The notes under the pieces: model-generated | The model's database searches: none | What the model was told of the DNA's origin: nothing | What the model saw: the letters and a program-made list of their open reading frames with translations, nothing else | Origin: JASGTU01 sp963821815 | Lineage (GTDB): Bacteria > Chloroflexota > Anaerolineae > Caldilineales > Caldilineaceae | Assembly: GCA_963821815.1 (NCBI GenBank) | Contig: CAWGFG010000002.1 | Span: 1 to 64,000, forward strand | Reading direction: 5' to 3' | DNA length: 64,000 bases | Shown: in pieces, positions 36,803 through 45,591 of the stretch | Layout of the letters: each line of letters begins with the position of its first letter | Numbering within the stretch: the stretch's first letter is position 1 | Program-made: the position numbers and the translations under genes

Positions 36803-37981
36803 ATGGCGGAACAGAAGGGCGATACACCTGGAATTGCCATTGATCGTGCTGCCGGATTTGATGTGCAGCCTGATTTCGAGCGCTTCCGGCAGAAGTACGA
36901 TATGTTCAATCGTGCGACGTGGGATCCGATCGTGCGCACAGACAAAGTATCGCAGTTGTTTCAGTCGTACGGCGGTCCGCTGAGCACATGGAAAAAGGTG
37001 GAAGGCTACACGCACAAGGACTACGCCATTCGCAACGCGTCCTGGCATGTCTCTGACCTTTTCGCCGTCTACAAAGAGGGGCGTAACGAGGGCTTCACCG
37101 ACGAGTTCAGCGTGCTCAGCCCTCGTGCGACTGAACCCATGCCCGTGGAATCGCCCAAGGCCATGAGCGCCGAACTTAAGCGCGTTGCCAAGACCTTCGG
37201 CGCCGGTGCTGTTGGCATTACAGCCTACGATGAACGTTGGATCTACTCACACAACTACAACCGGCGCAGCGGTGAAGAAGCGCCAATCGAGATGCCGCCG
37301 GGCTTGAAGCACGCGGTGGTCATTGTCATGGAGATGGACTACGCACTCATGCAGACCGCGCCTTCCGCTCTGGGCAGCGCATCCACGGGTTTCGGCTATT
37401 CGACCGACACCTTGACACTTCTCTCCCTGGGTGAATACATTCGACATCTGGGCTATCAAGCCGTCGTCTGCCTCAACGACACCGCGCTGTCTATCCCCCT
37501 GGCGGTCGCAGCCGGTCTTGGCGAATATAGCCGCATGGGCTTGTTGATCACCAAAGAGTTCGGTCCTCGGCATCGGCTGGGCAAAATCTTCACAGACCTG
37601 CCGCTTATCAACGACGAACCCATCCATTTCGGTGTCAAAGAGTTCTGCGAGATCTGCCATCACTGCGCCAAGTCATGCCCCTCTAAAGCCATCTCCGACG
37701 ATGATCCCAGCACCCATAGCCTGAACGTGTCCACCATAACGGGCGTGAAAAAGTGGTCCATCAACGGCGAGAGTTGCCTTCAGACTTGGGCCAAGTTGAA
37801 CAGCGACTGCTCCATATGCATCCGAGTCTGCCCCTACAACCAAGACTACTCGCACTGGTGGCACCGTGCAGCGCGCTGGCTGGCGGGCACTCCGCTCCGC
37901 AAGCTCATCCTCAAGGGTGATGAGTGGTTTGGTTACGGCAAGCGCGTTTCACCGACACGCTGGTGGACCAAGGCTTCATGA
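36803..37981 (+). CDS. Reductive-dehalogenase-like Fe-S protein, soluble
   Basis: 392 residues from ATG 36803, with GAGGT 6 bases upstream. The middle resembles the cobalamin-binding reductive dehalogenase fold (FGAGAVGITAYDERWIYSHNY, LKHAVVIVMEMDYALMQTAPS, LGYQAVVCLNDTA, GLGEYSRMGLLITKEFGPRHRLGKIFTDLPL). Near residue 285 is a ferredoxin-like CEICHHCAKSCPSKAI, and near 338 an incomplete second cluster CSICIRVCPYNQD. There is no twin-arginine signal and no partner anchor gene rdhB, so it is cytoplasmic, unlike respiratory enzymes. It could be a catabolic dehalogenase or a QueG-like cobalamin reductase. The stop TGA overlaps the ATG of the MFS gene, which suggests a coupled transporter. Confidence 0.85.
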   Translation: MAEQKGDTPGIAIDRAAGFDVQPDFERFRQKYDMFNRATWDPIVRTDKVSQLFQSYGGPLSTWKKVEGYTHKDYAIRNASWHVSDLFAVYKEGRNEGFTDEFSVLSPRATEPMPVESPKAMSAELKRVAKTFGAGAVGITAYDERWIYSHNYNRRSGEEAPIEMPPGLKHAVVIVMEMDYALMQTAPSALGSASTGFGYSTDTLTLLSLGEYIRHLGYQAVVCLNDTALSIPLAVAAGLGEYSRMGLLITKEFGPRHRLGKIFTDLPLINDEPIHFGVKEFCEICHHCAKSCPSKAISDDDPSTHSLNVSTITGVKKWSINGESCLQTWAKLNSDCSICIRVCPYNQDYSHWWHRAARWLAGTPLRKLILKGDEWFGYGKRVSPTRWWTKAS

Positions 37982-39211
37982 CTTCCGCTCACAATTCAAA
38001 CAACTCACACCGGCTGGGAAGCCTGGTTGTTTTCGGTCTTTTCTCAGCCGCATATGTCATGTCGTACTTTTACCGCTCGGCTAATGCGGTCATCGCACCG
38101 GACCTATCGAGAGAGATGAGCTTGGGTGCGGCGCAGCTCGGATTGATGACCAGCCTCTTCTATGCTGCCTTCGCGTCGGTTCAGATCCCGCTAGGTATAG
38201 CGCTGGATCGCTTCGGCCCGCGTTGGGTGACGTCAAGCCTGATGCTCATCGGCGCAGGCGGCAGTTTCATGTTTGCCGGCGCAACCACGTTCGGCGATCT
38301 CGCCATCGGGCGTGCCGTCATCGGGATCGGCATGGCGGGCGTTTCTCATGGGTTCGCTGAAGATATTCAGCGTGTGGTTTTCTGCCGAACGGTTTTCAAC
38401 AGTATCAGGGCTGCTGATCGGCATTGGCTCTATGGGGGCGCTGTTGGCGGCGACACCGATGGCGGTGGTAAACAGCTATTTCGGCTGGCGCAGTATTTTC
38501 CTGGCTGGAGCAGTGTTGACTTCGCTCACCGCCATCGCCATCATGGCTTTCACACGCAATACGCCGCCCGGCGTACCGTGGACCACGGGCGTCAGCACAC
38601 AGGGCAGCGTGCGCGAAGTTTTCGCAGATAGGCGCTTCTGGCGCATGGCGCCGCTGACGGTTTTTATGTCTGGTTTCATGCTAGGCTTCTGGGGACTGTG
38701 GGCTGGACCTTATCTATATGACACACAGGGCATGAACGAAGTGGCGGTTGGAAACACGCTATTGTTGCTTGGCGTGGGCGCCACGGTTGGTTTTCTGTCC
38801 TCCGGCTGGATCTCCGACCGATTCGGATCGGCGCGCGTCCTAGCCGTGACGAGTGTTGGCTTCACGCTATGTATCTATGCGCTTGCCTTTATCCCCAACC
38901 CCTGGATTGTGCGGCTGGTCTATCTTGCTTTCGGTTATACTGGTGCTTATCACGTAATGTTGTTGGCGCAGGCTCGGCATATCTTCCCGCTCTACATGAC
39001 CGGTGTAGCCGTTACCAGCGCAAATTTCTTTGCCATCGGCGGCACGTTCGTGTTGCAATGGGTGATGGGGTTGCTGATTGGTATGTATCCTGCCAACGAG
39101 CTGGGACGGTATCCTCAGCTGGCATACACGGTGACGCTGGCTATCATGGCCACTTGCATGTTGTTGTCCTTCCTCTGGTACCTACCGTTGGTCCGCCAGG
39201 AGCATCGTTAG
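37978..39211 (+). pseudogene. MFS transporter with one-base frameshift
   Basis: ATG 37978 overlaps the dehalogenase-like stop (ATGA). The first frame gives helices 1-4 (AAYVMSYFYRSANAVIAPDL, LGAAQLGLMTSLFYAAFASVQIPLG, the MFS loop DRFGPRWV, GRAVIGIGMAG). One extra T in the TTT at 38342-38344 then shifts the frame. The continuation (FLMGSLKIFSVWFSAERFSTVSGLLIGIG ... LLSFLWYLPLVRQEHR) is well preserved to 39211. Joined, it is about 410 residues with 12 helices, of the NarK/ACS-like type. It may import the substrate of the upstream enzyme. Read level checks are needed to know whether it is really broken. Confidence 0.75.
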
Positions 39212-39493
39212 CGCCTGTCGTAGGGGCATTGTGCCATATAATTCCTACTCTTATCACGCTGTTTCTATCATTCCAAAACGCGTCAAGTCAACCATCGAAG
39301 GCGCTAGACGGTGTACGTTTGTCGCCCGGTATTTTTGCGCGTTGTGCCATGACGGGTGGTAAACTGCGTGATTAGCTTCACACGTTTCAGCGGTTGATGG
39401 CTTGCATGATTTCGCACAACGGGGTGCTTGCGCAGTACGCCTTTCTTCTACGATTGACAAGTGAGGTCGGGAGAGGTCGGGCTACTTGTAGGT

Positions 39494-40588
39494 ATGAATA
39501 GGACTATCGGTATGTCGGTTACGAATGCCCCCGTTGCTACGGCAACGAGTACCAGTGTTGCTGCAGCAACAAATGTTACGGAAGCCTCAGCATCAACCGC
39601 TCCGGTAGCGTTGGCTAATAACATACCAGGATTGCCGGCTGCGGGCGCTAATGTCGCACGCAATGCTGCCGTTTTTGTCCCGCGCAGCGGCGCGACGTGG
39701 ATCGGCTGGACCATGGCGCTTGTCGCCACCTTCTGTTTCAGCACGGCTACACCCATAGCGCGCGCGGCGTTGGTCGGCGGCATGGACCCGTATGCGTTGC
39801 TCGCGGGTCGCATGACAGTCACGCTCGTTCTGATGGCGCTGACGATTCTTCTTACCAACCCCAAACGACTGGCAATGCCGAAAAATGCAATATACATTGC
39901 CATTGGCGCAGGTTTACTCAATTCAGTTGGACTAGTCAGCTATTTTCTTGGGTTGATCTACCTCGAAGCGAGTATGGCGGCGATGATTATCTCGTTGAGC
40001 CCGCTCGTGCTACTTAGTATTTTGGCCATGCGCGGCGAGCGTGTCACCTTTAGGCATGTGATTCGCATGCTGCTGGCGTTGGCAGGCGTCTACCTGCTTA
40101 TCGGTCCGAGCGGTGAGGTCAGCATTGTGGGTGTGCTCTATATCCTCGGGGCTATCATCGCATTCGCCATTCAAACCGCCCTCCTTCAATGGTATTTGAC
40201 CGAGTACGACGGTCTGGCAGTCACCTTCTACATCCTGGTGTCCATGACGGTTGGAATACTTGCGTGGTGGATGGTGAAAGGAATGCCCTGGCAGGATCCC
40301 GGAATGATCGGTTGGGCTGCCATCCTGGGATCGGCTGTTGTGGGAACGTTCATCGCCCGGGTACTGCACTTCAGTGCCGTCACGCGTATCGGCGGCGGGC
40401 AGGTGTCCATGTTATCGCCGATGGAGACGTTGCTGGCAGTACTGTGGGCCTATCTGTTTCTCGATGAGCGTCTCTACCCAATCCAGTTGATCGGCGGAGC
40501 ACTCATCTTGCTCAGTGCGGTTCTCGCCATACAGCGTCTTCGCCGAGGCAGGCGTCGTCTGCGCTGGCGCGTGTGGGCGCGCACATAG
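39494..40588 (+). CDS. EamA/DMT-family transporter (first of a tandem pair)
   Basis: 364 residues from ATG 39494; GTG 39461 and ATG 39512 are alternatives and no start has a good ribosome-binding site. The first ~65 residues are a low-complexity Ala/Thr/Val tail. Ten hydrophobic helices follow, in two EamA repeats, each ending in a Gly/Pro pattern (GVYLLIGPSGEVS; LIGGALILLSAVLA). The C terminus is Arg-rich and cytoplasmic. Drug/metabolite exporters of this type move amino acids or metabolites out of the cell. The gene is a paralogue of the next one. Confidence 0.88.
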   Translation: MNRTIGMSVTNAPVATATSTSVAAATNVTEASASTAPVALANNIPGLPAAGANVARNAAVFVPRSGATWIGWTMALVATFCFSTATPIARAALVGGMDPYALLAGRMTVTLVLMALTILLTNPKRLAMPKNAIYIAIGAGLLNSVGLVSYFLGLIYLEASMAAMIISLSPLVLLSILAMRGERVTFRHVIRMLLALAGVYLLIGPSGEVSIVGVLYILGAIIAFAIQTALLQWYLTEYDGLAVTFYILVSMTVGILAWWMVKGMPWQDPGMIGWAAILGSAVVGTFIARVLHFSAVTRIGGGQVSMLSPMETLLAVLWAYLFLDERLYPIQLIGGALILLSAVLAIQRLRRGRRRLRWRVWART

Positions 40589-40707
40589 ATATGCGCAAGC
40601 CTTGTAATTAACAGGAATAGTTGCAGTAGAGCAGCCATTGAACATCCAGAATTTGCACGGCGTACGTCGACTACATCATTATGACCGCTAGAGAATAGAC
40701 AGTTCAC

Positions 40708-41664
40708 ATGGCAGTCACCGGTGCAAGCTTCGACCATGCCCAAGATACAGCAACCTCGCCAACGCGCACGGTCTGGTTCGGTTGGGCGCTGGCGTTGGCA
40801 GGCATGCTTGCGTTTAGTATTGCGACGCCGGTAGCCAAAGCCGCCATCAACCTGGGCATGGACTCCATCGGTCTATTGATGGGGCGTTCGCTCATTGCCG
40901 CCACGCTGATGACGATCACCATTGCCGTCACAAATCCGAAGCGTCTCAAGCTGCCAAGAAGGGGGATACTCATCTCGCTTGGTGCTGGAGCGTCAACCGC
41001 CGTTGGTATGGTGCTCTACTTCATCGGGCTTACTTACTTGGAATCTTCCATGGCAGCGATGTTGCTATCGCTAAGTCCGCTTGTTGTTCTCACGCTACTG
41101 GCGCTGCGCGGCGAGCGGCTGACCTATCGTCACGCTGTCCGTCTCGTTTTGGCCATCGTGGGTGTCTATCTACTCATCGGACCCAGCGGCAGCGTTAGCT
41201 TAACCGGTATTGGGCTGATATCACTGTCGCTGCTATTCTTCGCGTTTCAGGTCGTTCTGCTGCAATGGTACCTGACAAAATATGATGCCCAAGCAGTCAT
41301 ATTCTATATGCTGGTTGCCACAACAGTAGGCGTCTTCTTCTATTGGGCCTTCCATGATATGCCATGGAATTCGTCGGGAATTGGCGGGTGGTCATTGATG
41401 CTTCTGCTCGCAATTGTCGGCACCTATATGGCACGCTTGCTGCAGTTCGAATCGGTCTCACGGATCGGCGGTAGCCAAACGAGTTTGCTGACACCGCTTC
41501 AAACCTTGTTCGCGGTCTTGTGGTCGTTTCTCTTCCTCGGCGATCGGCTAGAGCCTGTGCAGCTTCTCGGTGGTGCGCTCATACTGATCAGTGCTATTCT
41601 GGCTTTCCGGCGGCTGCGCCGGGGAAATCGACGCCAGCTATGGCGCATCTGGGCGCGAACCTAA
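40708..41664 (+). CDS. EamA/DMT-family transporter (second of a tandem pair)
   Basis: 318 residues from ATG 40708. It shares with the upstream copy the segments GWALALAGMLAFSIATPVAKAA, RLTYRHAVRLVLAIVGVYLLIGPSG, LLQWYLTKYDAQAV and the Arg-rich end RRLRRGNRRQLWRIWART. The first copy ends in RRLRWRVWART, so the two are clearly duplicates of one gene, with about half of the residues identical by eye. The long N-terminal tail of the first copy is absent here. Substrate unknown. Confidence 0.9.
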   Translation: MAVTGASFDHAQDTATSPTRTVWFGWALALAGMLAFSIATPVAKAAINLGMDSIGLLMGRSLIAATLMTITIAVTNPKRLKLPRRGILISLGAGASTAVGMVLYFIGLTYLESSMAAMLLSLSPLVVLTLLALRGERLTYRHAVRLVLAIVGVYLLIGPSGSVSLTGIGLISLSLLFFAFQVVLLQWYLTKYDAQAVIFYMLVATTVGVFFYWAFHDMPWNSSGIGGWSLMLLLAIVGTYMARLLQFESVSRIGGSQTSLLTPLQTLFAVLWSFLFLGDRLEPVQLLGGALILISAILAFRRLRRGNRRQLWRIWART

Positions 41665-41721
41665 CGGGATGATAGGATAGGGGCTACAGATGGGAGTTGA
41701 ACGCTGGACCATGACACGAAG

Positions 41722-42504
41722 ATGATCAATACCAAGAAGGCAACGCGCTACATTACACCTCTCCGAGAAGGCGGCTCATTGCCCGCTCTAGTGGAAACCG
41801 GTGACGGAATGCTCTACGTTGTCAAGTTCCGCGGTGCGGGGCAGGGCAAGCGAGCGCTCATCGCGGAGTTGGTCGCAGGCGAAATAGGGCGTGCCTTGGG
41901 TTTACGAGTGCCGGAAATACTATTCGTGGAGATTGACACACAGTTGGGCCGATCAGAGCCCGACCAGGAGATCCAAGAGCTGATCGTGCAAAGCGAGGGA
42001 CTGAATCTGGCGCTTGGATACTTACCAAGTTCATTCGCCTATAACAACCTGTTGCGCCCGGTTCCGGATGCGTCGTTCGCCTCCATGCTGGTCTGGTTTG
42101 ACGCCTATGTGACCAATGTGGATAGGACGCCGCGCAATGTGAACCTGCTCATGTGGCGCAATGAGATCTGGCTGATCGACCACGGCGCAGCGCTCTACTT
42201 CCACCACGACTGGGCCAACTATATGGAGCGTAGCAAGTCCCGCTTTGCGCTCATACGGCAGCACGCCGTACTGGAATACGCCACCGAACTAAATGAGGCG
42301 AACTGGCGCGCCAAAGAAATCCTGACCCCGCAGCTACTGCAGGAGATCGTGGATCAAATCCCATGCTCATGGCTGGGCGACGAACCGCAGTTTGCCTCGA
42401 CTGATGAGCATCGACAAGCCTATGTTCAGTACTTGACCAGCCGCTTGGCGGCGTCATCTCTATTTGTGGACGAGGCACAAAATGCCCACGCTCAGATCGT
42501 ATGA
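41722..42504 (+). CDS. HipA-like kinase-fold protein (HipA_2)
   Basis: 260 residues from ATG 41722. The N-terminal half has LPALVETGDGMLYVVKFRGAGQ, with the ATP-binding lysine in VVKF, and ALIAELVAGEIGRALGLRVPEI. The catalytic part is FDAYVTNVDRTPRNVNLLMW (the N-x-D-R-x-x-N pattern), followed by IWLIDHGAALYFHH with the metal-binding Asp. HipA-type kinases phosphorylate serine or threonine. Here there is no HipB-type HTH partner; the next gene is a DUF3037 protein overlapping by 23 bases. This gene pair recurs in many bacteria with unknown function. Confidence 0.87.
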   Translation: MINTKKATRYITPLREGGSLPALVETGDGMLYVVKFRGAGQGKRALIAELVAGEIGRALGLRVPEILFVEIDTQLGRSEPDQEIQELIVQSEGLNLALGYLPSSFAYNNLLRPVPDASFASMLVWFDAYVTNVDRTPRNVNLLMWRNEIWLIDHGAALYFHHDWANYMERSKSRFALIRQHAVLEYATELNEANWRAKEILTPQLLQEIVDQIPCSWLGDEPQFASTDEHRQAYVQYLTSRLAASSLFVDEAQNAHAQIV

Positions 42505-42889
42505 CTACGCCTATATACGGATAATGCCTGACCAAGCGCGGCGTGAGTTCGTGACGGTTGGCGTGATCTTGTTCTGCCGCACGCAAGGCTATCTGGATGC
42601 TCGCTTCGTGATTGATGAGACAAAATTGCGTCGTCTGGACAGCGACTTAGCCGTGGACGAGGTGCGGAAGCATCTGGAGCTGATCCCCCGCATTTGCGCC
42701 GGCGAGGGCCCGATCGGCGAGCTGGGTCAGGCCGAAAGCTTCCACTGGCTGGTGGCGCCACACAATACGGTCGTGCACGCTTCTCCTGTGCACAGCGGAT
42801 TATGTGAAAATGCCGCTTCGACGCTGGACGGTCTTATGCGAGGGCTGACTGGCGACAAAGCCGCTACCGGCGAAGATGAGACAGCCTAA
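42482..42889 (+). CDS. DUF3037 family protein
   Basis: 135 residues from ATG 42482, which lies inside the 3' end of the HipA_2 gene. The opening YDYAYIRIMPDQARREFVTVGVILFCRTQGYLDARFV and the LELIPRICAGEG ... GQAESFHWLVAPHNTVVHASPVHSGLC segment are the DUF3037 signature. There is no known activity. The overlap suggests translational coupling and a complex with the HipA_2 kinase. It is the last gene before a convergent DUF58 gene, 7 bases away. Confidence 0.88.
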   Translation: MPTLRSYDYAYIRIMPDQARREFVTVGVILFCRTQGYLDARFVIDETKLRRLDSDLAVDEVRKHLELIPRICAGEGPIGELGQAESFHWLVAPHNTVVHASPVHSGLCENAASTLDGLMRGLTGDKAATGEDETA

Positions 42890-42896
42890 GTGTGCG

Positions 42897-44246
42897 TTAT
42901 CCGGATGCACTGACTTGCTGTCGCAATCCGCTATCCCGCGGGGCTGAAGCTTGCATACGGGCTCCTGCGCTGCCGCTGAGCGCCTGCTCCAGTGGATCAC
43001 TGCGCTGAATGCGGTAGGCTGGCACGCCGGATGCCTCTAGTTGTCCCAGCAGTCCTTCATACCTATCTCGTCGCCCAAATGTAGAACCGTCTATTACGAC
43101 GGCAATGCTGTTCACGCCGCGCCGCTGAATATGCTGCAACGCAATGGCCCATTCCGGATTCGGGTCCGCGCTGATGGCCAACACGGTATCGTTGCGCTTT
43201 AGGCGAATGCCGTCATTGGCGATGAGGTTGGCAAAAGGCAGCGTTCCCGTTGCCGTGACTACTGCCAGCGTCTCCATTATCTTGTTCAGTTGGCGCTCTC
43301 CACGATCCGCCTGGATAAACTCGCGGCGGTGTCCTTCCGTTCCCAATCCGACGACGCGATTGCGGGCGACGAAATAGCGTGCCAAACTTGCCGCTGCCGA
43401 CACAGCGTATTCCGTGGTGATGGGCGGCAACTGGTCACGTGGCGCTTGATTCCTTCTGCTGATTGAGGGCAGAGCAAACAAGCCCGATTCCGGTCGCTCA
43501 GGTCTCCAAGGCAACCCGGCTTCACTTTCCTCGTTCAGGTCGAGATAGATCCAGATATCGGCCGTCGGATCCAGCTCGAATTCTTTGGCGATGAGCCTGC
43601 CGGTTCGTGCCGTCGAGGGCCAGTGAATTCGGTTCAAGCTGTCGCCGTTCATATAGTCGCGTACACCGGCTACATTGGTTGTAATCTGATAGGTGCGCCG
43701 GTGGCGCGCTTCACCGCCGGAAAGTTCAGAGATGGATGGCTCGAACGAAGTGAGATCGACGGTCAGCGGGTAAACGACGATAAATCCTGTAACGTCTATC
43801 TGCTGTTCGACATTAAATATGCCCAGTGGATCGCCGCTGTGGAGTGAAAGCGGGCCGAGTCGAAAGCGCCCGCGTTGCGTGCATATCGTTCGCACTTGCC
43901 AGCGTTGGCTGGAGCGTTTGCCCAAGCTGTTGATGACGCGGCCAGCCTCATGCCAGGGCAGCGTCGAGCGATCGCGCACTTCCAGCCAAAGCTTGGGCCA
44001 TCGGCCGCGATTCGTGATTTGAAATTGCTCTTCGGCATATTGTCCCACCTGGCTGCGTCGGGTTCGGGTCACGCGGCGCAGAGCAATATTGCGGAGGCTC
44101 ATCCACGCCCATATGTAGCTGAAGGCCAGCAAACTGGTCAGCAGATAGGCGACGTTGAACGCCAGCGAACGGCCAGAATTGAGCGCGAGGATCCACACGG
44201 AAACCGTGGCGATGATAAGAAAGAGCAGGCGTGAAGACATGCGCAT
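42897..44246 (-). CDS. DUF58 protein (MoxR-associated)
   Basis: 449 residues. Two N-terminal membrane helices (LLFLIIATVSVWILALNS and FNVAYLLTSLLAFSYIW) precede a beta domain. The DUF58 core with the GVRDYMNGDSLNRIHWPSTARTGRLIAKEF motif begins near residue 195. After it comes a VWA-like half. It is the usual second gene of MoxR-DUF58 pairs, here 63 bases behind MoxR. The pair is thought to act as a chaperone-like system for maturing enzyme complexes or cell-envelope proteins. No transglutaminase gene follows. Confidence 0.92.
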   Translation of the reverse strand: MRMSSRLLFLIIATVSVWILALNSGRSLAFNVAYLLTSLLAFSYIWAWMSLRNIALRRVTRTRRSQVGQYAEEQFQITNRGRWPKLWLEVRDRSTLPWHEAGRVINSLGKRSSQRWQVRTICTQRGRFRLGPLSLHSGDPLGIFNVEQQIDVTGFIVVYPLTVDLTSFEPSISELSGGEARHRRTYQITTNVAGVRDYMNGDSLNRIHWPSTARTGRLIAKEFELDPTADIWIYLDLNEESEAGLPWRPERPESGLFALPSISRRNQAPRDQLPPITTEYAVSAAASLARYFVARNRVVGLGTEGHRREFIQADRGERQLNKIMETLAVVTATGTLPFANLIANDGIRLKRNDTVLAISADPNPEWAIALQHIQRRGVNSIAVVIDGSTFGRRDRYEGLLGQLEASGVPAYRIQRSDPLEQALSGSAGARMQASAPRDSGLRQQVSASG

Positions 44247-44309
44247 CTGTGTAGCCCCCTAGAACAAAGCGCTGGGAACTGCGAGAATCCTGTTCAATTG
44301 GCGCCTGCG

Positions 44310-45263
44310 CTAACGCACTCCGGCACGAGCGCCAGGCACGGGGGTATGCCGGAGGGTGTCCTCCACAATTTGGCTGGCGGTGACGTTCTTGATGCGCGCC
44401 GAAGGGCTGATGATCAGCCGATGTGCAAGCGTAGGCTCGGCAAGCAACTTGATATCGTCCGGCAGCACAAAGTCACGTCCATGTAGCGCTGCCCACGCAC
44501 GCGCCGCAGAAAAGAGTGCGATGCTGCCTCGGGGGCTTGCGCCAAGGTAGATGTCGGGATGCTCACGCGTGCTGGTCACCAGGTCGACAATATACTTCTT
44601 GACCAAATCGTCCACATAAACCGCAAGAATAGCCTCCTGTGCTTCCAGCAGCTCTTCCACAGAGACAACCTGCTGCACATCGTAGATGGGATGGTGGCTG
44701 GCTTGCCGGTTGAGCACGGCGATTTCGTGTTCTTTGCTGGGGTAGCCGAGATGGATGCGCATCATAAAGCGATCGATCTGCGCTTCCGGCAACGGGAAGG
44801 TACCTTCATACTCGATGGGATTCTGTGTCGCCATGACGAGGAACGGTTGCGCCATGGGGTATGTTACGCCGTCCACTGTGACCTGGCGCTCTTCCATGGC
44901 TTCTAATAGGGCCGACTGCGTCTTTGGCGTGGCGCGATTGATCTCATCCGTCAGCACGATCTGCGCCATAATTGGGCCGGGACGGAACTCGAATTCAAGT
45001 GTTTTCTGGTTGAAGATGCTTACGCCAGTTACGTCACTGGGCAGCATATCAGGCGTAAACTGGATGCGGCGAAAGGTGCATCCGACGCTGAGCGCGATGG
45101 CGCGGGCTAACATTGTCTTGCCGACGCCCGGTACATCCTCAATGAGCAAATGACCATCGCACAATAGGCCTAGCAGTGTGAGATTGATCTCCCGATCTTT
45201 GCCGATGATTACTTGCTGAACATTGTGTAGCACGCGTTCGCCAATATTTTGTACAATTTCCAT
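44310..45263 (-). CDS. MoxR-family AAA+ ATPase
   Basis: 317 residues from ATG 45263, chosen for GAGGGAAAAG directly upstream; ATG 45296 would add 11 residues. Walker A is EDVPGVGKTMLARA (near residue 40), Walker B is VLTDEINRATPKTQSALLEAMEE, sensor 1 lies in FLVMATQNPIEYEGTFPLPEAQIDRFMM, and the C-terminal lid holds GASPRGSIALFSAARAWA. This is the typical APE2220-type MoxR fold. It works with the DUF58 protein encoded next. Confidence 0.94.
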   Translation of the reverse strand: MEIVQNIGERVLHNVQQVIIGKDREINLTLLGLLCDGHLLIEDVPGVGKTMLARAIALSVGCTFRRIQFTPDMLPSDVTGVSIFNQKTLEFEFRPGPIMAQIVLTDEINRATPKTQSALLEAMEERQVTVDGVTYPMAQPFLVMATQNPIEYEGTFPLPEAQIDRFMMRIHLGYPSKEHEIAVLNRQASHHPIYDVQQVVSVEELLEAQEAILAVYVDDLVKKYIVDLVTSTREHPDIYLGASPRGSIALFSAARAWAALHGRDFVLPDDIKLLAEPTLAHRLIISPSARIKNVTASQIVEDTLRHTPVPGARAGVR

Positions 45264-45489
45264 CTTTTCCCTCAGGTTCAACAGCAGAATATGCAATTCA
45301 GGCCGCTAACGGTCGGAGCACCTCGTCTAGTTCCGCAGATTGACCTGCGTTGCCGCTAAGGACCCCGTTTATGTACGCTTTTGATTCAAACCAGCCCTGT
45401 AACGATACCGTACTTACTGTGCACGAGCAAGACAATCATCGCTACGCTGCTGTACGCGTTGCCAATCCAAGTTTGGCGTTAAGTTTGGT

Positions 45490-45519
45490 TCGACAACCAT
45501 ACAAGCAACTCGCTATAAT
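45490..45519 (+). promoter_or_regulatory. Promoter of the large GH-A-like gene
   Basis: TATAAT at 45514-45519 with TCGACA about 18 bases upstream (45490-45495). This is 73 bases before the start at 45592. It lies on the plus strand between the divergent MoxR and glycosidase-like genes. The -10 is perfect, the -35 moderate. Confidence 0.5.
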
Positions 45520-45591
45520 AGGTAACTATAAGAGTGCACCGAGCGAACACACTCGTCAGATCAATATGCGACAACAAATGATGCAGGCCTG

